This document shows positions 54,562-64,000 of a stretch of DNA of 64,000 bases, piece after piece. This DNA is from Craspedostauros australis (taxonomy: Eukaryota; Bacillariophyta; Bacillariophyceae; Mastogloiales; Achnanthaceae), in assembly GCA_026770025.1 (NCBI GenBank), contig JAMXDE010000005.1, forward strand, positions 1,116,001 to 1,180,000. Reading direction: 5' to 3'. Each line of letters starts with the position of its first letter. The first letter of the stretch is position 1. The translations under genes were made by a program, and so were the position numbers. The notes under the pieces are model-generated. The model ran no database searches. It saw only the letters and a list, made by a program, of their open reading frames with translations, and was not told the origin of the DNA.

Positions 54562-57500
54562 ATGTCAACTGATACCCCACGGGCAGAGCTGGACTCACAT
54601 GCGGATACATGCTGTTTTGGTGACACTGCGTACATTGTGCATCAGACCGACCAAACCGTCACTGCAACTCCCTTTATTGACTCACTTGGGTCCATCGATA
54701 ATGCACCAATCGTCACAGCTGCGATAGCATACGATGATCCAATTACATATCAAACATTCATTCTTTTCTTTCCACAATCGATCTACTTTCCTCGTCTTGA
54801 ACATCCTTTATTGTGCCCAAACCAAATGAGGGCTGCGGGTATAGTCGTGAATGATGTTCCTCTGCTCATGATCAAGGAGCACGAACGGAAGCCGGAAGAC
54901 CACTCTGTGGTCTCATCCGACGACGACCTACACATCCCTCTACGATTGCAAGGCACTGTATCCTACTTCCACATGAGAAAGCCAACACAACAAGAAGTCC
55001 AGTCCGATCGTGACTGTATACACATCATGATGACGCAAGAGGCCACATGGGACCCCTCCCAGTGGTCGTCAGGGGACGACGAAGACGCCATCCGTGCGTC
55101 TCTCTCATCACAACGAACCATATCGTCCATCAACATCCGTGGCACACACACGTCCAATCGAAAGGGGACTATCACGCCTGACGTCCTCGCACAACGCTGG
55201 CGCATTGGAACGGAAGCCGCATCACGTACCCTTGACGCAACAACACAGTTGGCCATTCGCGACTTTCGTCACTCATCAGGAACACGTCGCCTCAATCCAT
55301 ACGCCATGCAACTACGATACCGTCGACTCAACACCCAACTCTATGCCGACACCATGCACGCAAAGACCAAGTCGATTCGTGGCAACAAATGCGCCATGAT
55401 CTATTGCACACCGTTTCACTGGGTCCGGGTGTACCCAATGGCGGAACGCAAGGAAGCACATCGCACACTCGACGAACTGTTCCGTGACCACGGCATCCCA
55501 CATACCATCATCCCAGACAACGCCAAAGAGCTCGTAGCCGGCGAATTCCGTCGCAAGCTACACAAAGCACAAGTATCCATCCGACCAATCGAAGCATATA
55601 TCCACAATCAGAACAAAGCAGAAGCAACCATCCGTGAGCTTCGACGCCATTATCGACGGCTGATGACCTCGACCGATACACCAGAATACTTGTGGGACTA
55701 CTGCTTCGAGTACTGTGCCGAGATTCGCAGTCACACTGCACTCGCCATCCATGATCTTCACGGCGAGACACCGGCCACCATCTTGTCCGGTGACACTGCT
55801 GACATCTCTCACATTGCTGAATTTGGTTGGTTTGACTTTGTGTGGTATATCAACATCCAGGATGCATCCATGAATGTCAAGCAACTTGGTCGATACCTTG
55901 GGCCAAGTCGCTCTGTTGGTGATGCAATGTGCTCGTACATCCTCACTGCCAACGGCATTGTTGTCTCCAAATCATCTGTTTTGCCTCTTTCTCACGACGA
56001 TACACACAGCGACGTCATCACACATAAATGCAATGAATTCATGGACACACTTCGATCCAAATGGAAGCAACGAATGGAAGGCATCACAATCGACGACGAC
56101 GGCGACGACGTTGACGATACTGCAGCAGACATCGCCATCCTGCAGAATACTGAACCACTGGAACCAATCGTGGAGCCAGACGATGTCGACAGTGCAACCT
56201 TCGACAAATACATCGCAACCAAAGTCATTCTACCGACAGGGGACGAAATGCAACATGGAACAGTCAAACAACGCAAACGAGACACAGAAGGCAACCTCAT
56301 CGGCCGCTCTCATCCGAATCCTATGCTTGACACCGCCCAATACGAAGTCGAATTCCTTGACGGACATCACGAGGTGTTCAGCGCCAACCAAATTGCGGAG
56401 AACATCTACGCGCGCATCGATGACGACGTATACACGACTGTGCTGATGGACGAAATCATCGATCACAAACGCTTGCCCTCTGTTTCTTCTCCTTCTCCTC
56501 ATTCTAAATCCACAAAAGGCTGGAAGCTCTGCATCCGATGGAAGGATGGGTCCACATCATGGATTCACCTACGCGACGCAAAAGAAGCCGACCCAGTACG
56601 CGTTGCCGAATACGCTGCAGACAATAAACTCATCAACGAACCTGCATTCAAGTGGTGGGTACCACACACCCTACGCAAACGACAACGCATCATCATGGCA
56701 ACGAAGCGGCGACACGTCCGAAAGAACGAGATGTTTGGTGTGGAGCTCCCTACATCAGTGCGCCACGCACTCGCAATCGACGCGGCTACAGGCACGGATC
56801 TATGGCGACAGGCCATCGCGAAAGAAATGAAGGCCGTGCGACCAGCATTCGACATCAAGGAACTGGATACTCCCGATCCTGTGGGCTACCAATACATGGA
56901 ATGCCACATGATATTCGCCGTCAAGGTGGACCTCACAAGAAAAGCGCGACTTGTCGCTGGGGGACACATGACGGAGACACCTGCAACGATCACATACGCG
57001 AGTGTGGTGTCACGCGAAAGCGTACGCATTGCGTTCTTAATCGCCGCACTCAACGATCTGGATATCCTCGCCGCGGATGTTCAGAACGCATACCTTAATG
57101 CACCATGTCGAGAACGCATTTACACACGATGTGGTCCGGAGTTCGGATCCGATCAGGGGAAGATTGCAATCATTTGTCGGGCCCTATACGGATTGAAGTC
57201 GAGTGGAGCAGCATGGAGAGCACACTTGGCAGAGACACTGCGCGATTCGTTGGGATTCACATCCTGCCGTGCCGACAGCGATGTCTGGATGAAGCCTGCA
57301 GTTGCGAGCGATGGGTCAGAATATTACGAATACGTGCTCGTGTACACCGACGATATCCTTGCTGTATCCAAACAACCGCGACGCATCCTTGATGCGATTG
57401 ACTCACACTTTTTCCTCAAACCGAGTTCCATTGGCCCTCCAACAACATATCTTGGATCCACCATCTCACAATTCCACCTCACTGCCGATCCATCACGTCC

Positions 57501-58422
57501 CAAATGGAGCATGGGCTCACAAGAGTACATCAAGTCTGCTCTCAAGATCGTCATCAAATACCTCAACGACCACAATTTGCGACTCAAAACGAAAGCACCC
57601 AGCGTCCTACCGAACAAGTACCGACCAGAATTGGACGGGTCACAACTGTGTGATGCTGAACAAACGACATTCTATCAGCAACTGATCGGCATCCTGCGAT
57701 GGACGGTTGAGCTCGGGCGCATTGACATTTGCTGCGAGACCTCGATGATGGCATCGTACTGTGTCGCGCCACGAATTGGTCACTTGCATGCTCTCTTTCA
57801 TATGTTCGCATACCTCAAATCTCACGATCGTTCTCGCCTTGTTTTTGACGATGCATACATTGACAAACCGCCTGTGATGCAACCTAACTGGAACGATTTC
57901 TACCCTGACGCTCATGAGCAACTGCCTGCTGACATGCCACCGCCGCGCGGAAGGGAGGTTCAAATGACGTGCTTTGTTGATGCTGATCATGCAGGTGACC
58001 GCGTCACGCGACGTTCACGCACTGGTGTGCTTTTATTCATGAATACGTCACCGATACTGTGGTACAGCAAGAAACAGAACAGCATTGAGACATCCACATT
58101 CGGCAGCGAATTCACGGCGCTCAAGGTCGCAACCGAGATCATCATCGGCATAAGATACAAGCTCCGCATGATGGGCATTCCGTTGGATGGCCCGGCGGAT
58201 GTACGGGTCGACAATCAGAGTGTGGTGTACAACTCCTCACTACCAGAATCACAATTGCGGAAGAAAGCCAATGCCATCGCATATCACTTCGTTCGAGAAA
58301 GCATCGCCGCGGGCATCCTGGTGGTCCAACATGAACCATCGGAAACCAATCTATCCGATATGCTCACGAAACAACAACAAGGACCGAGACGAAAAGAACA
58401 AGCACAACGGGTCCTCTTCTGA
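54562..58422 (+). CDS. Copia element 1 Pol (protease-integrase-RT-RNase H)
   Basis: About 1286 residues from the ATG at 54562. Protease: ELDSHADTC near residue 10, using DSHA where DSGA is more common. Integrase: catalytic Asp in YADTMHAKTKS (~263), Asp in IPDNAKEL (~317) and Glu in QNKAEATIREL (~353). An acidic linker follows. Reverse transcriptase: VDLTRKARLVAGGH (~795), AADVQNAYLNAP, ALYGLKSSGAAW and the YTDD catalytic box (~928). RNase H: VDADHAG (~1138), SSxE-like FGSEFTALK and VDNQSV. All key residues are present, so the polyprotein could be active. Confidence 0.95.
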   Translation: MSTDTPRAELDSHADTCCFGDTAYIVHQTDQTVTATPFIDSLGSIDNAPIVTAAIAYDDPITYQTFILFFPQSIYFPRLEHPLLCPNQMRAAGIVVNDVPLLMIKEHERKPEDHSVVSSDDDLHIPLRLQGTVSYFHMRKPTQQEVQSDRDCIHIMMTQEATWDPSQWSSGDDEDAIRASLSSQRTISSINIRGTHTSNRKGTITPDVLAQRWRIGTEAASRTLDATTQLAIRDFRHSSGTRRLNPYAMQLRYRRLNTQLYADTMHAKTKSIRGNKCAMIYCTPFHWVRVYPMAERKEAHRTLDELFRDHGIPHTIIPDNAKELVAGEFRRKLHKAQVSIRPIEAYIHNQNKAEATIRELRRHYRRLMTSTDTPEYLWDYCFEYCAEIRSHTALAIHDLHGETPATILSGDTADISHIAEFGWFDFVWYINIQDASMNVKQLGRYLGPSRSVGDAMCSYILTANGIVVSKSSVLPLSHDDTHSDVITHKCNEFMDTLRSKWKQRMEGITIDDDGDDVDDTAADIAILQNTEPLEPIVEPDDVDSATFDKYIATKVILPTGDEMQHGTVKQRKRDTEGNLIGRSHPNPMLDTAQYEVEFLDGHHEVFSANQIAENIYARIDDDVYTTVLMDEIIDHKRLPSVSSPSPHSKSTKGWKLCIRWKDGSTSWIHLRDAKEADPVRVAEYAADNKLINEPAFKWWVPHTLRKRQRIIMATKRRHVRKNEMFGVELPTSVRHALAIDAATGTDLWRQAIAKEMKAVRPAFDIKELDTPDPVGYQYMECHMIFAVKVDLTRKARLVAGGHMTETPATITYASVVSRESVRIAFLIAALNDLDILAADVQNAYLNAPCRERIYTRCGPEFGSDQGKIAIICRALYGLKSSGAAWRAHLAETLRDSLGFTSCRADSDVWMKPAVASDGSEYYEYVLVYTDDILAVSKQPRRILDAIDSHFFLKPSSIGPPTTYLGSTISQFHLTADPSRPKWSMGSQEYIKSALKIVIKYLNDHNLRLKTKAPSVLPNKYRPELDGSQLCDAEQTTFYQQLIGILRWTVELGRIDICCETSMMASYCVAPRIGHLHALFHMFAYLKSHDRSRLVFDDAYIDKPPVMQPNWNDFYPDAHEQLPADMPPPRGREVQMTCFVDADHAGDRVTRRSRTGVLLFMNTSPILWYSKKQNSIETSTFGSEFTALKVATEIIIGIRYKLRMMGIPLDGPADVRVDNQSVVYNSSLPESQLRKKANAIAYHFVRESIAAGILVVQHEPSETNLSDMLTKQQQGPRRKEQAQRVLF

Positions 58423-58585
58423 CCTCGGCGCTGCGCAATAGTACCCATGGATGGTCAGTCATGGGCTCTGCTCATGACTGGTGGGGTGAGCGCCCTGTGG
58501 TGTCCACATGTGGGGCATGCAGCAGGTACATCCCGAATGCAACCAAAATGTGACAATACGACGGCTAGCACAGCCACCGCGCATC

Positions 58586-58592
58586 GAGGGGA
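58586..58592 (+). promoter_or_regulatory. Polypurine tract of copia element 1
   Basis: GAGGGGA lies one base before the 3' LTR start, the expected position of the plus-strand primer for reverse transcription. Confidence 0.7.
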
Positions 58593-58593
58593 C

Positions 58594-58768
58594 CAAACCA
58601 GGATATGTATGAAACCGTTGAAACGGCGTTACACGATAGCCGCCACTACCAATCATGGACGACACAGCAATGAGACAACAACATGGACGCATACGACATC
58701 GATGAGACTCATAATCTGCATCTTTACTCTTTTTCACTCTAAATCAGTTTCACGTGTGTCGTAACTTG
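58594..58768 (+). repeat. 3' LTR of copia element 1
   Basis: 175 bp, identical to 52373-52547. It is followed directly by GCAA and then by sequence that continues the interrupted LTR-like repeat. Confidence 0.93.
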
Positions 58769-58772
58769 GCAA

Positions 58773-59253
58773 GAATCGTTTTCCCTCAATCACAGATCCA
58801 AAAATGTCGCGGAAATTGATTTCTTGCCAAGATGAGCCAATCTGCCCAATCAGGACAGACTTGGATCTTGGGTGTGACACGTGCGAATCTTGCCATGACC
58901 TTCTCAAGTGAATACGATCAATCGTGTGATCGTACTACTAGCAACATCGTGAGAAGACGTAATTCGCAACACGGGCTATCGCGGTGTTTTGTTCATTGAC
59001 TTTTGCACCTCATCTTCACGCAGTAACACGCACATTTGCCGTGTTGTCTCCGTGTTAATTTCACTTGCAATTTGCATGAGACCTGTCATGTCTCTCTCAT
59101 GCTCACAGTTCCAAGATAACAATCTTGTGAGCTCGACTGCATCCATACTACCATATGAATAACACTCTAATACAAACACTCATCCTCACCCCAACAACGA
59201 TCTGATCACTCTACGTTTCGGTGCGGAATCCCATCTTCGATTTCGTTCTAACA
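58773..59253 (+). repeat. Right part of the 5' LTR of copia element 2
   Basis: It matches the reverse complement of 42865-43352 for about 480 bp. It ends TTCTAACA, a canonical CA terminus, about 320 nt before the Gag start of element 2, so a 5' LTR position fits. Its left part appears to lie at ~52237-52372, displaced by element 1. Confidence 0.65.
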
Positions 59254-59573
59254 GATTAACAGTCGCAAGCTTTCACCTACTGAATTGATTGCGTGACAAT
59301 CCATCCATCCTTCATCCCTCGTCCATCCACGAGCGATCCCTTCACCTTCCATCACGTGACGACGTGATTTCGGCTTCCCTTCGGCTTTCTTGCATTCGCA
59401 GAACGCTCTCCTTTCGGTTCCCCTGCTGAGTTCGGGCCTTCCCACTCAGCCATCCAAGACTTCCTGCAGCACCCTCCCGCACCAGAAGACGATTCAGTCA
59501 GTGCACTCCAGCCTCGGCTACCCTTCATCCTCCAGCATCCGCATCCACTCTCTCCATCCATCCATCGCCAATC

Positions 59574-62500
59574 ATGTCGACTCCTGAGATGGACCTCGCC
59601 ACCTTGGATCACATCGTTGGTGTCATCGGCATCCCTTCGGACTCCACTCCTCGCGACATCATCGCCCATGCGGACATCGTCAGCCCTCTTGACCTTGTCT
59701 CGCTCACCGAAGATGATCTTCGCAGCTTCCAACTTCGCGATGAGAACGATGATGGCGAAACCATCGTCGCCGTGCTCGGAGTGAACCACATCCGCAAGAT
59801 CCTCAACCTTGGCAAGTGATATCTCACCCAAGCCATCCTCGACGACAATACCTGGAACGATCTCGATCGTACCTCGTTCATGGCGTTCACAGCCGAGCAG
59901 AACAACCCTTCCCTTCCGTCTTCGCACTCGCATTCGACTGCAAGCTCTCCCATTCCGTCTCCAATGGGCATGGGCCACCACACCACCACTCCAGCATCCG
60001 CATTCCGTCCGGTGCCTGAAGAACCTCCGCATGTGAACTTCGCATTCGATCCTTCGGCTTCGGTGCCTGATCCTGTCTTCCCGCAACCGCCTGTGACTCC
60101 ATCCATGGCACCCTCTTCCAACTTCCAAGGTGTCCAAGCCATGGAGCTTCCAGCTGACTACGTCAAGGAGTTCAGCAAGGCGACCAAGCGAGAGAGTCTG
60201 TCGCTCCCAACACTGAAGGACGACAAACACTTCCTCACCTTCATGCGGACCTTCGAGACTCTTTCCTTCTCCCATGGACTCAACCACCATCTCGATATGG
60301 ACTTCATGCCGGCACCCAAGGACGAGGCCTTCTTCGCGAGCCAGAATTGCTACCTCTTCGCCGTGCTCACTGAGCATGTCAAGACTTCCAAGAGTCGGCG
60401 CATCATCCGTGCCTACAAGAAGTCCTGCGATGGTCATGCGGCCTACGCCGACCTCGTTGACAGCTACACCAGTGGCGTCGTCGGCGAGACTCTGTCCATC
60501 AAATACACAGACACCATCGTCGCCTTCCGTCTGGACCAGACTTGGACCAAGACCCGCGAGCAATTCCTCGATGCCTGGGAAACCAAGCTCGATGACATCG
60601 AAGAGCTCGATGATGCATGTGTCGATGAGGCGGTCAAGCAGCAATGGTTGCGCACCGCCATCGGTCCCGATGTCGACTTGACTCGGGCTTACACCAACGT
60701 GAAGTCCAACTCCCGCCAACGTCACAAGCAATCTCGCGGCTTCATCAAGGTTGGTGTCTCCTTCGAAGACCTCCTCGAGTTCGTTCGAGATGAGGCACAA
60801 TCCCTCGACGCCAACCAGCCTCGCACCACATCTCGGCGCAAGGTCAACAATGCCAAGACAGGCGGCTCTGCTGGCAAAGGCAATGGCAAGGACTACGCCA
60901 AGGACGACCGTCGTTCCATTCCCAATGATGAATGGCGTGAGATGTCCAAGGACCAACGCAAGGCATTCCTCGAAGCAAAGGGAAAGTGGCGCAAGAACAA
61001 GGGCAAAGGAAAGGCTGACTCCCACCGAGCTGCCAACAACGCTGCCACATCTTCGGGCACCACCGACACTCCTTCCGCAACTCCATCCGCTGGTAACACG
61101 GACTCTTCCAAGGCTGGTGACCAGTCCACTGCCATCGATCGCCTTCTTGCACAGACCAAGTCCACCTCTTCGTCTGACGATACTCCTCAACTGGTCTACA
61201 AGGGCCAGACCTGGCGCCTTGCCAACTCCACGGTGGTCCGGTACAGCTTCAACAAGCTCGTCAAGGACCATTCTGGCTCTCTCGTCGACAGCGGTGCCAA
61301 TGGTGGCTTGGCTGGCGATGACGTCCTCGTTCTCTGCAAGACAGGACACACCGCCGACGTCAGTGGCATTGGCGACTCCGCCATCGCCAACCTCGACATC
61401 GGTACGGTTGCTGGTCTCATCCAGACCACCGAAGGGCCCATCATTGGTAAATTCCACCAATATGCGCTCTACGGAAAGGGCAAGACCATCCATTCATCCA
61501 ACCAGCTTGGTGCCTTCGGAATGGATGTCAACGAACGCCCACGGAATCTCCCTGGAGGTCGCCAGACCATCATCACACCAGGAGGCCACATCATCCCACT
61601 GGCTGTCCGGCAAGGCCTGTCCTACATGGACATGGCCAAGCCCACCCGCTCCGAACTCGACAAGTATCCACATGTCGACTTCACCGCGGACGATGAATGG
61701 GACCCTTCTTCCCTCGACCAGGAGATGAACCTCGACGACGTCGACGATGATGACGCCGCAGCACTCCAGCGCCGCGAGAACAACTCTACCGTTCTCACGG
61801 CCTACACTGGTGCTCGCCAAGCCGACATCGCTGACAACCCGGGCAGCATCATTGCCACTCGCAAGCCTGCCGACTACGAGGCTCTCCGACCCCACTTCGG
61901 CTGGATTCCAGCTCGTCGCGTTCGCGACACTCTTCGGTGTACCTTTCAATGGTACCGTACCGCCGAGCGCTTCTCCATGCGCAAGCATTTCAAGTCTCGG
62001 TTCCCAGCGGCCAACGTCGACCGTCTCCATGAGACGGTTGCGATGGATACGCTCTTCTCCGATACCCCTGCTCACGACGACGGGGTTCCCGGCCATGGCG
62101 GCTGCACCATGCTTCAGGTGTACGTCGCCCTCGACTCTCGGTTCACGGCCGGCTTTCCCATGCCATCCGAGAGCCGCATCTCCGACACTCTCCGTGACTT
62201 CATCCGACGCCACGGGGCTCCTGACCTACTGATGTCCGACAACGCCAAGGCGCAGATCGGTAACAAGGTTATGGAGATCCTCCGGCAGTATCACATCCGT
62301 GATCACCAGAGTGAGCCGGAACATCAACACCAGAACGGCGCGGAACGCCGGATCCAGGATATCAAACGCACAACCAACGGTGTGATGGATCGCACGGGTA
62401 CTCCCGACCACTTCTGGCTGATCTGCACGCTCTATGTGGTTGATCTCTTCAATCACATCGCGCAGGTCACCGCTGGCTCCATCACCCCCCTTCAAGCCAC

Positions 62501-64000
62501 CTTCGGACAGCGACCGGACATCTCCAAGTTCCTGTCCTACCGATGGTGGCAGCCTGTCTACTACCGGGTTGACAACCCCACCTTCCCCAGCCAGTCCAAG
62601 GAGCGCAGTGGACGCTGGGCCGGTCCCTGCCTTCACAAAGGCGATGATCTTACCTTCTGGGTCCTCGACGACGAGACCCAACGACTTCTTCCTTGGTCTG
62701 CCATCCGACCTGCCGACGACTCTGCCACCCGCAATCTTCGTGCGGACTTCCCCTTCCCCATTGTTGGGGAGGACAATGACTCTGATGCCATGAATGTGGC
62801 GAATGGGGAGCCAGACGACGACATCTCCGTCCCTCCTGACTCCGACCCCATCGTACACTCCCTCGCCGATTCCATCCTGGCTGACCGCCGCGGCACAGAC
62901 CCTGAAACAGTGGGGAATGCCAAGGTCCACATCCCGAAGTTCTCTCCCGAGGATCTTGTTGGGATGACCTTCATCCACGAGAAGGATGGCCAGCAAGTCA
63001 AAGCGGAGGTGGTGCAAAAGGTCAATGACCTTGACGCAGCCAACCACCAACGCATCAAGATGCTACTCGCACTGGCTGATGGGGAGACGCATGACCTCAT
63101 TTCCTACGTTGAGCTCGCCGACATCATCGAACGGCAACAGGAGCACAACGACGACCCTGACGCCAAGTGGGAGTTCGACTCCATCATCGGACACGAGGGT
63201 CCCCTCTCATCTTCCTCTCCCTCCTACAAGGGATCCAGTTTCAACGTCATCGTGAAATGGGGAGACGGCTCCACCTCCACTGAACCCCTCTCCATCATGA
63301 TTCAGGATGATCCTGTCTCTTGCGCTGCCTACGGCCGCCGCCACGAGCTGCTCGACGAGCCTGGCTGGAAGCGCCTCAAGCGCCTCGCCATCCGCACCCA
63401 TCGTCTCGAGCGCCAGGTCCACAAATCCAAGACCTTCAACCACGCTCCCACCTTCCAGTTCGGCGTCCAAGTCCCCCGCAACCACAAAGAAGCGCTGCGA
63501 CTCGACGACAAGAACGGCAACTCCCTTTGGGCCGACGCCGAGAAGAAGGAGATGGACCAACTCTTCGGGTACCACACCTTCAAGTCTCTTGGCAAAGGCG
63601 CCCCTGTCCCTTCCGGCTTCCAGAAGATCCGCCTCCAATGGGTCTATGCTGTGAAGCATGACCTCCGTCACAAGGCGCGCTGCGTCGCTGGTGGTCACCT
63701 CACCGACCCCTGCAAGGATGCATCCTACGCAGGTGTGGTCAGTCTTCGCTCTCTCCGCCTCTCCCTCCTCGCCGGCGAACTCAACGGCATTCCAACATGG
63801 GTTGGAGACATCGGCAATGCGTATCTTGAGGCCTTCACTCAAGAACGCATCTGCTTCATCGCTGGTGACGAATTCGGTGACTTCGCTGGTCATACCATGC
63901 AGATAGTCAAGGCACTCTACGGCCTGCGCACATCGGGCGCCCGGTTCCATGAGGCTCTCGCCGACACCCTTCGCGACATGGGTTTCCTTCAATGCCGCTC
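59574..64000 (+). CDS. Copia element 2 Gag-Pol, partial, with one internal UGA
   Basis: One frame runs from the ATG at 59574 to the window end, broken only by TGA at 59817-59819 after 81 codons; the next ATG in frame is 59880. The frame has no stop after 59819. Gag: helical N-terminus (MSTPEMDLATLDHIVGVIG), a Pro/Ser linker, capsid-like region (~60130-60780) and a Lys/Gly-rich tail. Protease: SLVDSGANGGLAG near 61285. Integrase: AMDTLFSD (~62041), SDNAKAQIG (~62238) and HQNGAERRIQDIK (~62330). Reverse transcriptase starts ~63500 with QWVYAVKHDLRHKARCVAGG, WVGDIGNAYLEAF and ALYGLRTSGARF; the catalytic YxDD box lies beyond the window. The UGA may be an inactivating mutation or a recoded stop. 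Confidence 0.9.

Larger units (their letters stand above)
52373..58768 (+). mobile_element. Complete Ty1/copia LTR retrotransposon
   Basis: 6396 bp, bounded by two 175-bp LTRs that I find identical base for base, with a GCAA direct repeat at 52369-52372 and 58769-58772. Order: 5' LTR, 478-nt leader, Gag, Pol (protease, integrase, reverse transcriptase, RNase H), purine-rich tract, 3' LTR. Integrase before reverse transcriptase defines copia. The LTR ends are CAA...TTG, not the usual TG...CA. Identical LTRs and intact frames mean a recent insertion. Confidence 0.95.
58773..64000 (+). mobile_element. Second copia retrotransposon, cut by the window end
   Basis: A distinct copia lineage from element 1, with different Gag and protease. 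It has the 5' LTR remnant, a ~320-nt leader, Gag, protease, integrase and the start of the reverse transcriptase; the rest is outside the window. Codons are strongly C-ending, unlike element 1. Confidence 0.9.

Noticed and set aside
59352-61493. A 713-codon open frame on the minus strand
   Set aside because: It is antisense to the Gag-protease region of copia element 2. C-ending codons leave the opposite strand free of stops, and the plus frame has clear retroelement motifs.

Overview
This window looks like nuclear DNA of a photosynthetic stramenopile, most probably a diatom. Three things point there: a presequence with an ASAFAP-like signal/transit junction (VSA|FAP at 34972), a receptor-type nucleotidyl cyclase fused to a phosphodiesterase, and copia retrotransposons with DSHAD/DSGAN-type proteases. 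Most genes are intron-poor. The introns I could place are 228-569 nt, apart from one candidate of 44 nt, and most start GTACGT or GTAAGT and end CAG. Exon joins below were made by eye from reading frame plus splice consensus. No search was run.

Layout. 0-11.6 kb: cyclase-PDE receptor (+), YqaJ-like nuclease (+), BCCIP homologue (-), and a DUF5522-cobalamin adenosyltransferase fusion (+). 11.6-13.3 kb: a 1.66-kb palindromic DNA element with 60-bp terminal repeats and a perfect 10-bp target duplication, sitting exactly on the stop codon of the adenosyltransferase gene. 13.5-29 kb: an uncharacterised gene (-), a YIP1-family membrane protein, a possible frameshifted gene (-), a lipid-anchored LOR/scramblase-like protein, a plastid TPR protein, a DUF445 membrane protein and a small secretory-pathway membrane protein. 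29.5-41 kb: a UreD-UreF fusion (-), a DHHC palmitoyltransferase whose catalytic signature lies on 22- and 23-nt microexons (-), a plastid-targeted protein (+), type I phosphomannose isomerase (-), and a J-like protein lacking HPD (-).

42-64 kb is a repeat-rich, gene-poor block. It holds a diverged LTR-like repeat, a frameshifted non-LTR retroelement fragment, and a tandem array of 33/43-bp monomers arranged in a 347-bp higher-order repeat. Next comes a young complete copia element with identical 175-bp LTRs, in which Gag and Pol share a frame and are separated by one UGA. A second copia element runs off the window end. The young element appears to have inserted into the 5' LTR of the second one, and the diverged repeat at 42.9-43.35 kb preserves the related sequence without that insertion.

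The host genes do not form one pathway. They cover cyclic nucleotide signalling, B12 and nickel cofactor handling, mannose metabolism, membrane traffic, protein lipidation and plastid function. The most unusual items are the two domain fusions, the microexon-split catalytic site, the palindromic element at a stop codon, the higher-order satellite and the nested UGA-interrupted copia element.
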